Positions 55,567 through 64,000 of a stretch of DNA of 64,000 bases are shown here, piece after piece. The notes beneath the pieces were generated by a model. The model worked only from the letters and a program-made list of their open reading frames with translations. It had not been told where the DNA came from and searched no databases. The first letter of the stretch is position 1. Each line of letters opens with the position of its first letter. The translations under genes were made by a program, and so were the position numbers. Where the stretch lies: contig NZ_MSCH01000003.1 in assembly GCF_002954545.1 (NCBI RefSeq), forward strand, positions 1,080,824 through 1,144,823. Reading direction: 5' to 3'. The stretch comes from Psychrosphaera saromensis (GTDB taxonomy: Bacteria; Pseudomonadota; Gammaproteobacteria; Enterobacterales; Alteromonadaceae).

Positions 55567-56668
55567 TATTTAACTCTTGAGAAATTTGTTGGGCTATATC
55601 AAAGCGAATTTTCACATGTTCGCTAGTGTCTATTGAACCAGAAAATAGTTCATCTTCATCGACTTTAACTTTATATTCTTCAACAAGCTCCTGAGCTTTC
55701 TCAAAAGCTAATTTACTAGGTTCAACATAGCAAAAAGCAAATACAATCATCTCAAAAAGCCCCATATTTACAGGTCTTCTATTCCCGCCATTTTTAGGGG
55801 TAAAACGAAAAGCATCATTACCTAAAACTTGATAAACATTTTTCATCCCAAACAAACAAACCGACTTTGCATGCTCAATTAATGCATCATCGGCTCTTGT
55901 ATTGAGAAACTTCATTACTGAAGCTAAAAAGGAATCCACATCAGACTTATATTGAATATTTGGAAGTTGGTTTGTGGTTAATAAGTAAAAGGCTACAAAC
56001 CTTAATACTAAATACCTATCACGCATTCTATTCGATTTTACTCCACCACCAGTGGCACTTTTAAAGTCAGGACTTTCAGCTAAATCTTCAATTAGTTTTG
56101 TTGATTTACCTTGATATAGTGCATGTCGCATTTCCTGCTTATTTAAATTAACGCCACCACGGTTAACTCGCTCAAAAATATTAAATTTCACAGACTCAGG
56201 TGTTGGCGGCTGAATAACATAAGAGTGAAGTTGATAATCTTCGATTTTTGCCTGTAATAATGGAGAGATTTCTTTGAATTTAAGTCCTTTTAAATGAGGT
56301 AACATAGACAAACTTGAAAGTGTAAATTCATTATTCAAAAAGCCTTTTAATGATGTAATGCGCTGTTTACCATCAATAATTTGGCGAATACCATCTTCGT
56401 TTTCAAAAAGATAAATTAAAGGAATTGGAATACCCATTAATATAGACTCTATTAACTCAGATTTATGCTTTTTATCCCAAACGTTTTCACGTTGAAAGTC
56501 GGGAGCAAGTACTAAATCACCTCGTTCTTCTCTTCGAAGAATTTCAAATATACTTGATTGCTCTTTTGCTATTCTAACTTGGGTATCAGTACCCATTTGA
56601 TGCGGAGGAGAAGTTAACTCAAGCTCATCTTGACCTTCAAATTCAATTTCATCTTCTGTATTTTTCAT
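55559..56668 (-). CDS. DUF262 protein of the hsd-embedded trio
   Basis: A 369-residue protein with APDFQRENVWDKKHKSELIESILMGIPIPLIYL and IIDGKQRITSLKGF (D99-G-K-Q-R103), a DUF262 domain variant with K at the third position. QEMRHALYQG and RMRDRYLVLRFVAFYLL also match DUF262 N-terminal proteins without an HNH domain. ATG 56668 has AAGG upstream. First gene of the three-gene insert between hsdS and hsdR. Confidence 0.85.
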   Translation of the reverse strand: MKNTEDEIEFEGQDELELTSPPHQMGTDTQVRIAKEQSSIFEILRREERGDLVLAPDFQRENVWDKKHKSELIESILMGIPIPLIYLFENEDGIRQIIDGKQRITSLKGFLNNEFTLSSLSMLPHLKGLKFKEISPLLQAKIEDYQLHSYVIQPPTPESVKFNIFERVNRGGVNLNKQEMRHALYQGKSTKLIEDLAESPDFKSATGGGVKSNRMRDRYLVLRFVAFYLLTTNQLPNIQYKSDVDSFLASVMKFLNTRADDALIEHAKSVCLFGMKNVYQVLGNDAFRFTPKNGGNRRPVNMGLFEMIVFAFCYVEPSKLAFEKAQELVEEYKVKVDEDELFSGSIDTSEHVKIRFDIAQQISQELNNA

Positions 56669-56780
56669 GGTCAAAACCTTGATTATTTCAATGCGGATAC
56701 TTTTTTACTAAATGTTATCATTTTATCTACCAGTCAGGAAAATATAATAAAACTAGTTCACTAGGTATTTGTTTCATCAT

Positions 56781-58148
56781 TTAATGTTTCAGCCAATTTC
56801 TTACGTCTATTTTGCCAGTGACAGCAGCGGAGATAAGCGCTGTTTTTCGTTCTTTCATTAAATTAATAGCTAATTGAGCATTCTTAGATAAACTATCTAA
56901 CTTACATATTATTGATTGTAAATATTCAATAATATTTAACTGTTCTGTCAAAGGAGGAAGGACCACCTTAACTTTTTTCAAGTCGTTTACACCTACATTA
57001 TCCTGAGTATTAGAGTTTACTTGACTACGAATACCTTGAGTGAACGCATGAGATTTAAAGTAATAAAAAAGATATAAACCTAAACATTTTGAAGGGTTAG
57101 GCTTAATCGTTACACATGAGTAGGAAACCAAAAACTCCCTATCAACATCAATGTATGATGCTGTTCCAATAGTTGCATAACGAGCCATAATAACGTCCCC
57201 TTGAGAGCTTTTTATTTTCTTTGATAGCTTTAAATAATCTTTCCGACATACTTGCTTGCAGTCTTCAAAATTTATAGAACTTGCAAATTCAGTTAAATCG
57301 CCAGTCATGACATAAGGAATTCCTGTATCAGCCGACTTAGGCATATAATGATCTACGTCACCAATAGCATTAAGTACATAATCCATATGACTTACAACCC
57401 AATGCTCAGGTGCTTCACCTAGCCATTCAATGCCTGAGTCTTTCATTGGAGTATTTGAGCTGAGGCCACGGGTGACGGCATGAGAAATAACGGCTTGGCG
57501 TTTTTCTTTTAATAGATCTATTAACTTTTCTTGTTTGGCAATTAAGGTGTCAATTTTTGCCGTTTCATGGTCGAGGAAGTCGGCTATTTTATGCTGTTCA
57601 TCTGGACTAGGGATACAAATACTCATATCACCAAAGTCTTCCATCCCAATATTTGGCTGACCAGTTTCTCTAACTAAAAAATTAATCTGATCATAAACAA
57701 CACTTGAAGACATTAAATAAAAAACAAAATCATCTATTATTATGTCATTAGCTGAAGAAAAGTGACCTACGCGGTAGTTTTGTAATAATGGTTCATCAAC
57801 TTTTGTGACCCGAATAATTTTCCCGATAGTCCCACCAGTAAGGCACATCAAAATATCTTTTTCTTTGATTAGTATGTTTTGAAAATTTTCAACTCTACTT
57901 TCTAGAACAAATGAACAGTTATTTAAATCTAAAAAACCACTTGGATGCAACTGAGTAATCTTTACGATTTTTGCTCCATCATCAACAAAATCATGCTCTC
58001 TAAATTGATATCCATGTCTTATCTTAACGTAATGTGTAAACTTTGCTTTTATCCATGTTGTGGGGATATTACCTAACCACTCAACACCAGACTCTTTATA
58101 TTCAGGATATTCACTGTACTTATTTCCGCTCAAGGCTGTTCCTGTCAT
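56781..58148 (-). CDS. hsdS: Type I restriction-modification specificity subunit S
   Basis: A 455-residue protein with two target-recognition domains (about 20-190 and 245-400), each followed by a conserved helix: PDEQHKIADFLDHETAKID and TEQLNIIEYLQSIICKLD. The repeated SGVEWLG/SGIEWLG entry motifs are typical. The ATG overlaps the hsdM stop. Its recognition sequence cannot be read from the protein. Confidence 0.93.
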   Translation of the reverse strand: MTGTALSGNKYSEYPEYKESGVEWLGNIPTTWIKAKFTHYVKIRHGYQFREHDFVDDGAKIVKITQLHPSGFLDLNNCSFVLESRVENFQNILIKEKDILMCLTGGTIGKIIRVTKVDEPLLQNYRVGHFSSANDIIIDDFVFYLMSSSVVYDQINFLVRETGQPNIGMEDFGDMSICIPSPDEQHKIADFLDHETAKIDTLIAKQEKLIDLLKEKRQAVISHAVTRGLSSNTPMKDSGIEWLGEAPEHWVVSHMDYVLNAIGDVDHYMPKSADTGIPYVMTGDLTEFASSINFEDCKQVCRKDYLKLSKKIKSSQGDVIMARYATIGTASYIDVDREFLVSYSCVTIKPNPSKCLGLYLFYYFKSHAFTQGIRSQVNSNTQDNVGVNDLKKVKVVLPPLTEQLNIIEYLQSIICKLDSLSKNAQLAINLMKERKTALISAAVTGKIDVRNWLKH

Positions 58149-60220
58149 TATGAATGTACCTCTTGCAGTAACTTCATAATATCGGCTGAAACGGCATCTA
58201 AATCGCCATCAATGGCTTCTAATGCTCTTGGTGGTTGGTATACATAAAAATGGCGGTTAAACGGTATTTCATAACCAACAATACCCACTTCACCATCGAT
58301 TGCATCAACTTTAGTTTCATCAATCCAAGCATCAGGTACGTGTGGTATTACTTCACGTTCAAAATAATCTTGTACTGACTGTTTTAATGGTACATTTTCA
58401 TTGTCACGAAGATCAGGATTAGGCTCTGGTTGACCTTTTTGTTTACCTGATTCGAAAAGACAAATTTCTGCATTTTCATCATGCTCACCAAAAAACTTAC
58501 ATATATTTTTTTGCTCAGAGGATGACAACTTTTCGGTGAAGTAATTAAAGAACTTAGTTCTGCTAAATACCTTCTTCTTGCCAATCAAGCTTTGTAATGT
58601 TGAATAACCAGCGGGTTGAGCTAGCTCTATTGTGATATCTGGATCTTTCTTCTTTGCTTTTTCAATATAGTCATGGCAATAAAGTTCGAAATTTTCTGTT
58701 GTTACATCAAAGGCTAGTTTTAATGGGCGTTCTACGGTAATACGTCTATAACCAAAATCTTGATAGTCGAATATTTTGCTAAAGTCGTTTTCTACAAATT
58801 GTCCGTAAGTTTTAACTATGGTCTCAATGCTCTCTTCGGTTAATTCTTTACGCTTGCTACCGAGTGATTTTCGCATTGCTTGGTAGAATACGTTTTCAAC
58901 CTCTTCAGTTGATTCGCCACCACCACTGCGTCCTCGGCCACCAGTTTTAGCTCGGACAGTTGAGGCATTGATTAGTTGAACTTTGCCTTTGCGCTGTGAT
59001 GGTTTGTTATTAGATAAAATCCATACATAAGTAGCAATACCTGTGTTGTAGAACATATCTGTAGGTAAGGCGATTATTGCTTCAAGTAAATCATTTTCTA
59101 GTATGTAACGTCTTATCTCACTTTCACCTGAACCTGCACCACCAGTAAATAGAGGTGAGCCGTTTAAGATAATACCAATACGTGAACCGCTTTCTTTTGA
59201 ATTAAGCGTAAGTGGGCGCATCTTACTAATAAGGTGCATTAAGAATAATAACGAACCGTCTGATACCCTTGGTAAACCTGCACCAAAACGACCTTCAAAG
59301 CCTTTGTCTTTGTGTTCGTCATTAATTTTCTTTTGTACTTTTTTCCAGTCCACACCAAAAGGTGGGTTAGATAACATGTAGTCAAATTTATCAGCAGGTA
59401 ATTGATCGTCAGATAGGGTATTACCCAATTTAATGTTGTCGACCTTTTGGCCTTTAATCAGCATATCGGCTTTACAAATAGCGTATGACTCAGGGTTTAA
59501 TTCTTGACCAAAGGCTGATAATGCGGCTTTGTCGTTAAGTTCATGCATGTATTCCATGCCTGATGATAAAAAACCACCCGTACCAGCGGTAGGATCGTAA
59601 ATACTACGCACTAAACCTGATTGGGTAAGTAGGCCATCATCATTACAAAATACTAATGAGGTGGTTAAACGGACAATATCACGAGGTGTAAAGTGTTCCC
59701 CTGCGGTTTCGTTAGAGCTTTCAGCAAAGCGTCTGATCAATTCTTCAAACACTAAACCCATGTTGTAGTTATCAACTGCTGCAGGGTGAAGATCGGTAGT
59801 AGCAAAGCGTTTAGCCACTTTGTAAAGTAAATCAGCTTCTTCTAGTTTGTCTATAGTATTAAAGAAATCAAAATGTTCGAATATTTCACGAGCATTAGGG
59901 CTAAATGATTGCACGTAGCTTTCAAGGTTTTGCGCTACGCCAGTTTCACCTAGCTTGTTTAAATCCATTTTGCTGGTGTTATAAAAACTTAACTTGGCAG
60001 CATGGGTTAGTATTTTATCTTGTGCCTTTTCTTCTTTTTCTTTAACTGACTCGTACATAGCAAGGACGTTGGGTTTGGTGTTTTCGAGCACACACTCTAA
60101 ACGTCTTAATAGGGTAAAAGGTAAAATAATACGCCCGTATTGGCTTTGTTTAAAATCACCACGGAGAAGATCAGCAACTGACCATAAAAATGCTGCGGTA
60201 GAAGAGAAATTGTCTGACAT
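58148..60220 (-). CDS. hsdM: Type I restriction-modification DNA methyltransferase subunit M
   Basis: An N6-adenine methyltransferase of 690 residues, with [10 protein letters not shown] (SAM binding), the catalytic SNPPFGVDW and an N-terminal HsdM domain ([30 protein letters not shown]). The C-terminal 200 residues exceed the 530-residue E. coli size but are common in this subgroup. AGGG lies nine bases before the ATG. First gene of a ten-gene one-strand run. Confidence 0.95.
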   Translation of the reverse strand: MSDNFSSTAAFLWSVADLLRGDFKQSQYGRIILPFTLLRRLECVLENTKPNVLAMYESVKEKEEKAQDKILTHAAKLSFYNTSKMDLNKLGETGVAQNLESYVQSFSPNAREIFEHFDFFNTIDKLEEADLLYKVAKRFATTDLHPAAVDNYNMGLVFEELIRRFAESSNETAGEHFTPRDIVRLTTSLVFCNDDGLLTQSGLVRSIYDPTAGTGGFLSSGMEYMHELNDKAALSAFGQELNPESYAICKADMLIKGQKVDNIKLGNTLSDDQLPADKFDYMLSNPPFGVDWKKVQKKINDEHKDKGFEGRFGAGLPRVSDGSLLFLMHLISKMRPLTLNSKESGSRIGIILNGSPLFTGGAGSGESEIRRYILENDLLEAIIALPTDMFYNTGIATYVWILSNNKPSQRKGKVQLINASTVRAKTGGRGRSGGGESTEEVENVFYQAMRKSLGSKRKELTEESIETIVKTYGQFVENDFSKIFDYQDFGYRRITVERPLKLAFDVTTENFELYCHDYIEKAKKKDPDITIELAQPAGYSTLQSLIGKKKVFSRTKFFNYFTEKLSSSEQKNICKFFGEHDENAEICLFESGKQKGQPEPNPDLRDNENVPLKQSVQDYFEREVIPHVPDAWIDETKVDAIDGEVGIVGYEIPFNRHFYVYQPPRALEAIDGDLDAVSADIMKLLQEVHS

Positions 60221-60423
60221 AAATATTTGCCCTGAAAAGTAGTTAAGTTTTCCGTAACTTTTGGCTTGTGGCTAATAGCTATAGCGGCAATAAACTTAAT
60301 GTAATTGTTAATTAAGGGTAATTTATCACATTACAAATACATATAAAGGAATGATTGAAAATGAGTATTGATAAACTATGTGTATATTGTAATTGTCTAA
60401 AAAAGAGTTATAACAACTTTAAG

Positions 60424-60534
60424 TGATCACTTTTAAGGTTTATTTACTGATCACTTTTAAAACTGACTTACTGATCAGTTAAGTGATCAGGTTTAAGTTA
60501 TTGTCTTTATTAGTTCATATACTTAAAGTGATCA
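60424..60534. repeat. Cluster of five TGATCA sites
   Basis: TGATCA starts at 60424, 60448, 60472, 60484 and 60529, within conserved contexts such as AAGTGATCACTTTTAAGG and TTACTGATCACTTTTAA. Spacings are 24, 24, 12 and 45 bases. The cluster lies between hsdM and the 60564 gene in the 343-base gap 60221-60563, which has no other gene. It could be a regulatory operator array or iteron-like replication sites for the element with the HUH protein. Confidence 0.8.
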
Positions 60535-60563
60535 GTTTTTTGATTGTTTGGTTAGAGCAATTT

Positions 60564-60911
60564 TTAATTTTTTGATGATTTATATTTCTTAAAGTATTTA
60601 TTCATCGCTTTTGCCAGAGGTGTTAATTCTATGCTGTTGTATGAATTGCACTTTATTCGAGCTTCTCTGAAATAAATTGCGCCTTTGTACCTATTTTTAT
60701 GTTTTAAGTAAACTGGAGATGTCCAGTCTAAATAATCGTCTAACTCTTTGATTGCTTGTAATTGTTCCATACATAAAGCTCTGTATTCAAACCTTGTTAA
60801 CTCTGCATCTAAAGGTACACCATAACGGACTTTAGCTCTTCCACCATGCTTTAAAGCGTTTTGATTTCCTTTTGGTGCTCCAGCTCCTATTCGTTTTCCA
60901 CCTCTTGCCAT
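60564..60911 (-). CDS. Small basic protein with GGKRIGAGAPKGNQNALKHG motif
   Basis: A 115-residue protein beginning MARGGKRIGAGAPKGNQNALKHG, a motif common in phage and mobile-element small proteins. The rest has FEYRALCMEQLQAIKELDDYLD and a lysine-rich tail. Function unknown. It follows the HUH protein gene by 35 bases and probably belongs to the same element. Confidence 0.6.
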   Translation of the reverse strand: MARGGKRIGAGAPKGNQNALKHGGRAKVRYGVPLDAELTRFEYRALCMEQLQAIKELDDYLDWTSPVYLKHKNRYKGAIYFREARIKCNSYNSIELTPLAKAMNKYFKKYKSSKN

Positions 60912-60946
60912 TATTTTCTCCTATAAACATAATTAATGTGTAAGCT

Positions 60947-61516
60947 TTATATCGCTTTTAAACGGCTTGCTTGATAGTCGCTAGTGAATAATGGCCTATT
61001 ACCTTTAGTTTCTTTCTTGGCAAGGTAACTGAGTCGATATATAGCTCTTTGTACTGATTCAGCATCGGCTCTTTTGATTTTGTAAGCATTATTCTCTGGG
61101 TAATAAACGCTCAGAGGCTGGGAAAGATTATTAATCGCTGCAGTTATCGCCTTAGCAATGCCGAATGAACTCTGTGCTTTGTGCCCATTAATCATAACTG
61201 CACAGTGATAATGAGGATTGTTTGATGTTAGAGTTTGTTCTCTAACCCATATATAAGCTACTTCACAGTTGTATTGTTTTTTTAACTTTTGTTTAAATTT
61301 TTTATTAAATTCATTGATCAGTTTATTGTCTTTCATTGGTTGTGTAGTCCGAAGATCAAATCTAACCACCAGCACTTTTGAATAGATCGTTAATATGTTG
61401 TTCATTTGCTCAAATATTTTATTCATTATTATTGTTTTTATACCTCTCTTGAATTTCATTATTTTCCATAAGTGGTTATCATAAAAAAAATCTACAGGTT
61501 CAAATCTGAGCGCCAT
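60947..61516 (-). CDS. Inovirus Gp2/YagK-YfjJ-type replication protein
   Basis: A 189-residue protein with VLVVRFDLR and PHYHCAVMING (H102, H104), matching the Gp2/YagK-YfjJ C-terminal family that belongs to HUH-type replication proteins. AIYRLSYLAKKETKG is a further landmark. A family-typical initiator nicks its origin. The start is ambiguous: ATG 61516 has no ribosome-binding site, ATG 61459 follows GGA, ATG 61426 is possible. A terminator separates it from the alpA genes. Confidence 0.72.
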   Translation of the reverse strand: MALRFEPVDFFYDNHLWKIMKFKRGIKTIIMNKIFEQMNNILTIYSKVLVVRFDLRTTQPMKDNKLINEFNKKFKQKLKKQYNCEVAYIWVREQTLTSNNPHYHCAVMINGHKAQSSFGIAKAITAAINNLSQPLSVYYPENNAYKIKRADAESVQRAIYRLSYLAKKETKGNRPLFTSDYQASRLKAI

Positions 61517-61642
61517 AATATTATTAATAACCTGCGTATTTGTATTAACTGATTGGACTTTAGGCCTTTGGGTGTAAAGGGCTCATTAATTATCGAGTTT
61601 GGATTAAGTCCATTTTATCGTTGCATTTTGTGTCACAAGGTA

Positions 61643-61674
61643 TTGAAAAAAAAGGCAATATAAAATTGCCTTTT
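61643..61674 (-). terminator. Terminator after the alpA-like pair
   Basis: Arms AAAAGGCAAT (61650-61659) and ATTGCCTTTT (61665-61674); on the minus strand a T tract of eight follows. It sits three bases past the second alpA-like stop. Confidence 0.85.
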
Positions 61675-61677
61675 AAA

Positions 61678-61905
61678 TTAAAACTGACTGAGCCAGCGTT
61701 CATAGTCACTTTGTTTCCAACCTTTTGTTTTATTGTTGATAGTAACGGGCTTAATAAATGAGCCTGATTTAACTCTACGATAAAGAGTAGAGCGACTTAC
61801 CCTTAATAATTGCATCATCTCGTCTATACGAATTATCCGCTCAACAGGGTACATTTTTCCGATTAACTGGCATTGGCTGAGCATGTGCTTTTTAGATGAA
61901 CTCAT
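61678..61905 (-). CDS. AlpA-family regulator
   Basis: A 75-residue winged-helix protein: VERIIRIDEMMQLLRVSRSTLYRRVKSGSF followed by GWKQSDYERWLSQF, the standard AlpA layout. AlpA proteins activate excisionase and mobile-element genes. ATG 61905 lies four bases past the first alpA-like stop; a longer frame exists but would overlap. Probably one operon with the gene above. Confidence 0.8.
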   Translation of the reverse strand: MSSSKKHMLSQCQLIGKMYPVERIIRIDEMMQLLRVSRSTLYRRVKSGSFIKPVTINNKTKGWKQSDYERWLSQF

Positions 61906-61909
61906 TAGA

Positions 61910-62137
61910 CTACCGACCCGCGCTAACTTGGTCACGGGTAGCAATCCACATTAAAATTTCAGATAGCCTCCAACCTACAGACCTGTTTGATAATCGAATG
62001 CGTTTTGGGAACTCATTCTTCTTTTCTAATTGAAATGCTTGGGTACGACTGATTGTTGTCAGTTCTTCACGTTCGGGCTCACGGACTATTCGGTCAAGCT
62101 CATTTGCTAAGGGTGTTTGGTGTACTGAATTGTTCAT
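61910..62137 (-). CDS. AlpA-like regulator (divergent copy)
   Basis: A 75-residue protein with ISRTQAFQLEKKNEFPKRIRLSNRSVGWRLSEILMWIATR, a typical AlpA wing and DNA-binding pattern. The ATG at 62137 has AGGAG at good spacing; a frame extending 37 codons upstream is not supported. The two AlpA proteins share a fold but little sequence. Confidence 0.8.
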   Translation of the reverse strand: MNNSVHQTPLANELDRIVREPEREELTTISRTQAFQLEKKNEFPKRIRLSNRSVGWRLSEILMWIATRDQVSAGR

Positions 62138-62392
62138 ATTCACTCCTACTGGTTCGTGTTTGTTTTCAGTGGGAGTGATATTAATTTCGCCAAGAAATAA
62201 AAATATGAAGTAATAAATTTTAGCTTTTGACTTTTTTTTATTTAGCACCTGTGGTGGGGGTGGAATTTATTAACCAATACAACCGTTAGTTGTTAGTGAC
62301 TTTATGTCTTTGGTTTAATGTAAGTTGTTGATAGTGTTGTAGGGCAGTTTATAAAATTAAATGGTAAGTGATTATAAATAACCAAGGCGGTA

Positions 62393-62947
62393 ATGAATAT
62401 GTCGAAAAATCAAATAATTAATATATTAAGAGATTTGGGATTAATTCTATTTGGCTCATTTTTAGCAGCTTATTTTTCAATTTACTTTTTTGGTAAAGAT
62501 TTTGAAAAAACTAAAGTTGAGTTGGCAATTGAGCAAACGATTATTGAGAAAAAAATGGATGTAGCGTTAAACTTAATTGAAAAAACGAGTAGGTTATATC
62601 AATTGTCAATCATGTATAGAAAGTATGAAATAATCGGCAATGAGTATATTAAAGCTATGATTAAACGTTTAAAAAAAAATGAGAAAAAAAACGTGAGTGA
62701 AATAGAAATTAGAGAAGCTCAAATGAATTTTCAAATATCGCTATTTTCAAGTAAGCCTTTTATTTCAAATGAAGTTTTTGAAAAGTTATCTAAATTTGGA
62801 ATGAAGCTCAGTCAGTTTAACTTCAGTGAAAATAATGATTCTGAGACATTAAAGGAAATTTATGAAGAAGCAGGTAAAAATTATAATGAAGCATTAGAGC
62901 TTATCAAAGCAAAATATAATACTACTTTGGTGAAACGTGATTCTTAA
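62393..62947 (+). CDS. Single-pass membrane protein with coiled-coil-like domain
   Basis: A 184-residue protein. One N-terminal hydrophobic helix (LRDLGLILFGSFLAAYFSIYFFG) is followed by a charged helical domain rich in K, E and N. AAGGCGG precedes the ATG. No family is recognised. It is divergent from the alpA-like genes and could be part of the element's cargo. Confidence 0.55.
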   Translation: MNMSKNQIINILRDLGLILFGSFLAAYFSIYFFGKDFEKTKVELAIEQTIIEKKMDVALNLIEKTSRLYQLSIMYRKYEIIGNEYIKAMIKRLKKNEKKNVSEIEIREAQMNFQISLFSSKPFISNEVFEKLSKFGMKLSQFNFSENNDSETLKEIYEEAGKNYNEALELIKAKYNTTLVKRDS

Positions 62948-63090
62948 TATAGATTGAAAATTAGATAGCAGCCATTTAGCACGAATTATCAGAGAGTATG
63001 AAACTGTATTTTTAAAACACTTGGGTTATTTATTTTAAAAAGGTAGTAATGAGTTATAGTATCTTTTTTATATAAATATTAGGAGCTTAA

Positions 63091-63693
63091 GTGTCAAATT
63101 ATTATTCAATTATCAAATGCGGTGTTCTTGCTGTAATTGTAGTTATTTTTGGCTTTAATACTGTTATTCAAATATTAAATGGAAATTTAATAACAGGGGG
63201 AGCTACTTTAATTGCAGGAGTTTCATTTATTTTTTGGTTATATTCATCAAGTCTTAAAGTTCCACTTGCATTATGTGGCATGTTGCTCTCTTTACTTGCT
63301 GTATTCGTGGATACCATACCTTTAGCGATTACAGAGTATGAGCATGTAGTTAAAATCCAAAACTTGGTCGTAAGCAATATAGGTGTTCACCATAAAAGTA
63401 CATCAATTGTAAGCAGTGAAGTTGGTATTCAATGCATAGCAGGAGGTTACAAAACTATTCTTAAATACTTTCCACATTATTTTAAAGCTATTTACTTTAA
63501 TAACTTATTATCGGCAATGGACACTATATCCTCCGCTGGAGTTCGTCAGCCATTTATTAATAACTCTTGTTTCGATGCGGTATTGGATAATTATGATACG
63601 TATAAAGATACTTTTGTTCACTTACCGACAGAAACCAAAGAAGCAATTAAAGCTTACGATAAAGCAAAAATTGAAGCTAACAAGTCCTCTTAG
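63091..63693 (+). CDS. Membrane protein of unknown function
   Basis: A 200-residue protein with three hydrophobic segments in its first 80 residues (LAVIVVIFGFNTVIQIL, GGATLIAGVSFIFWLYS, LALCGMLLSLLAVFVDTIPLAI) and a soluble remainder. GTG start with AGGAG five bases upstream. No family is recognised. It may share a transcript with the previous gene, 143 bases away. Confidence 0.5.
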   Translation: MSNYYSIIKCGVLAVIVVIFGFNTVIQILNGNLITGGATLIAGVSFIFWLYSSSLKVPLALCGMLLSLLAVFVDTIPLAITEYEHVVKIQNLVVSNIGVHHKSTSIVSSEVGIQCIAGGYKTILKYFPHYFKAIYFNNLLSAMDTISSAGVRQPFINNSCFDAVLDNYDTYKDTFVHLPTETKEAIKAYDKAKIEANKSS

Positions 63694-63780
63694 TCAGCAA
63701 CTTTTGTAATATTATGTCTCGTTTCTTTATGGGTAAAAGGTAGTTGGTTTATAGCTCATTAAAATTATGAGTTTTTTAAA

Positions 63781-64000
63781 TTAGGCTAAAGATAGATAAT
63801 CTTCAAAACGATAGTTATCTAAATCATTTTCCTTTAGCTCTAAACTAGATGCCGTCACATTTTTTATGCTTAAATATTTAGGTAAAATCTTTGTTTTGAA
63901 GTGATTACCTAAATCTCTTTCACCGCTGTTAAGTGCGATATTTAAATCATCAATTTTGTACTTCGGTAAATGTTTTTCGTCAAATTCATCTCCAAGTAAA
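63781..64000 (-). CDS. Unknown protein, C-terminal part (cut by window edge)
   Basis: A continuous minus-strand frame enters at the window end and stops at 63781-63783, encoding 72 visible residues (ending FEDYLSLA). It is acidic and has no recognised motif. The start lies outside the window. Confidence 0.5.
   Translation of the reverse strand, partial: LLGDEFDEKHLPKYKIDDLNIALNSGERDLGNHFKTKILPKYLSIKNVTASSLELKENDLDNYRFEDYLSLA

Noticed and set aside
60361-60426. A 21-residue frame beginning MSIDKLCVYCNC upstream of hsdM
   Set aside because: Very short, no ribosome-binding site, and it runs into the TGATCA cluster.
1-64000. CRISPR arrays, tRNA and rRNA genes
   Set aside because: No regularly spaced repeat of 25-40 bases and no cloverleaf-like or rRNA-like sequence was recognised by eye; this is not a computed scan.

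Overview
The window is chromosomal DNA of an AT-rich marine-type gammaproteobacterium, most like Alteromonadales (Colwelliaceae or a relative; the genus is a guess). The evidence is a conserved housekeeping backbone (efp-epmA, psd-rsgA/orn, rraA, purH, dusB-fis, prmA, rlmJ) with standard lengths and motifs. I saw no rRNA, tRNA, CRISPR array, insertion sequence or integrase gene.

Region 1 (1-18.2 kb) is ordinary core genome: the end of efp and its modifier epmA, a phosphodiesterase, a permease, psd, rsgA, orn, a TSUP transporter, DUF2721 and DUF416 proteins, rraA, purH, the dusB-fis operon, prmA, rlmJ, a lipoprotein with a methyltransferase-like fold, and a hybrid histidine kinase with a PilJ-type sensor. 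Most transcription units end in clear hairpin terminators.

Region 2 (18.2-34.4 kb) is mixed. It holds an aminotransferase, two hipBA modules (19.6 and 34.3 kb) with palindromic operators, a DEAD-box helicase, an XRE regulator next to a phased operator array, a MAPEG protein and a late acyltransferase. Its most unusual part is 22.4-27.8 kb. A 45-residue peptide with a bacteriocin-type double-glycine leader and a 120-residue protein sharing its C-terminal motif lie divergent from a transmembrane Ser/Thr kinase and an FHA/winged-helix protein. Two adjacent microsatellites sit in the kinase promoter region.

Region 3 (34.6-60.3 kb) is a defence island. It contains a DUF262-DUF1524 (SspE/GmrSD-like) gene, a membrane protein plus DGQHR protein pair, a complete dndBCDE phosphorothioation operon behind a 41-bp palindrome, and a roughly 16-kb one-strand gene run. 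That run is hsdM, hsdS, then a three-gene insert (DUF262, DUF3696-type ATPase, PLD-like protein), hsdR, two translationally coupled DUF262 genes, and a DUF4145/Sel1 protein. Six proteins in 22 kb carry a DGQHR/DGQQR-type motif, suggesting that sensing of modified DNA or nucleotide-driven restriction is a shared theme. No dndFGH is present; the DUF262 proteins are candidate restriction partners.

Region 4 (60.3-64 kb) looks like part of a small mobile element: a cluster of five TGATCA sites, a small basic protein, a Gp2/YagK-type HUH replication protein, two AlpA-like regulators, two small membrane proteins and a gene cut by the window edge.
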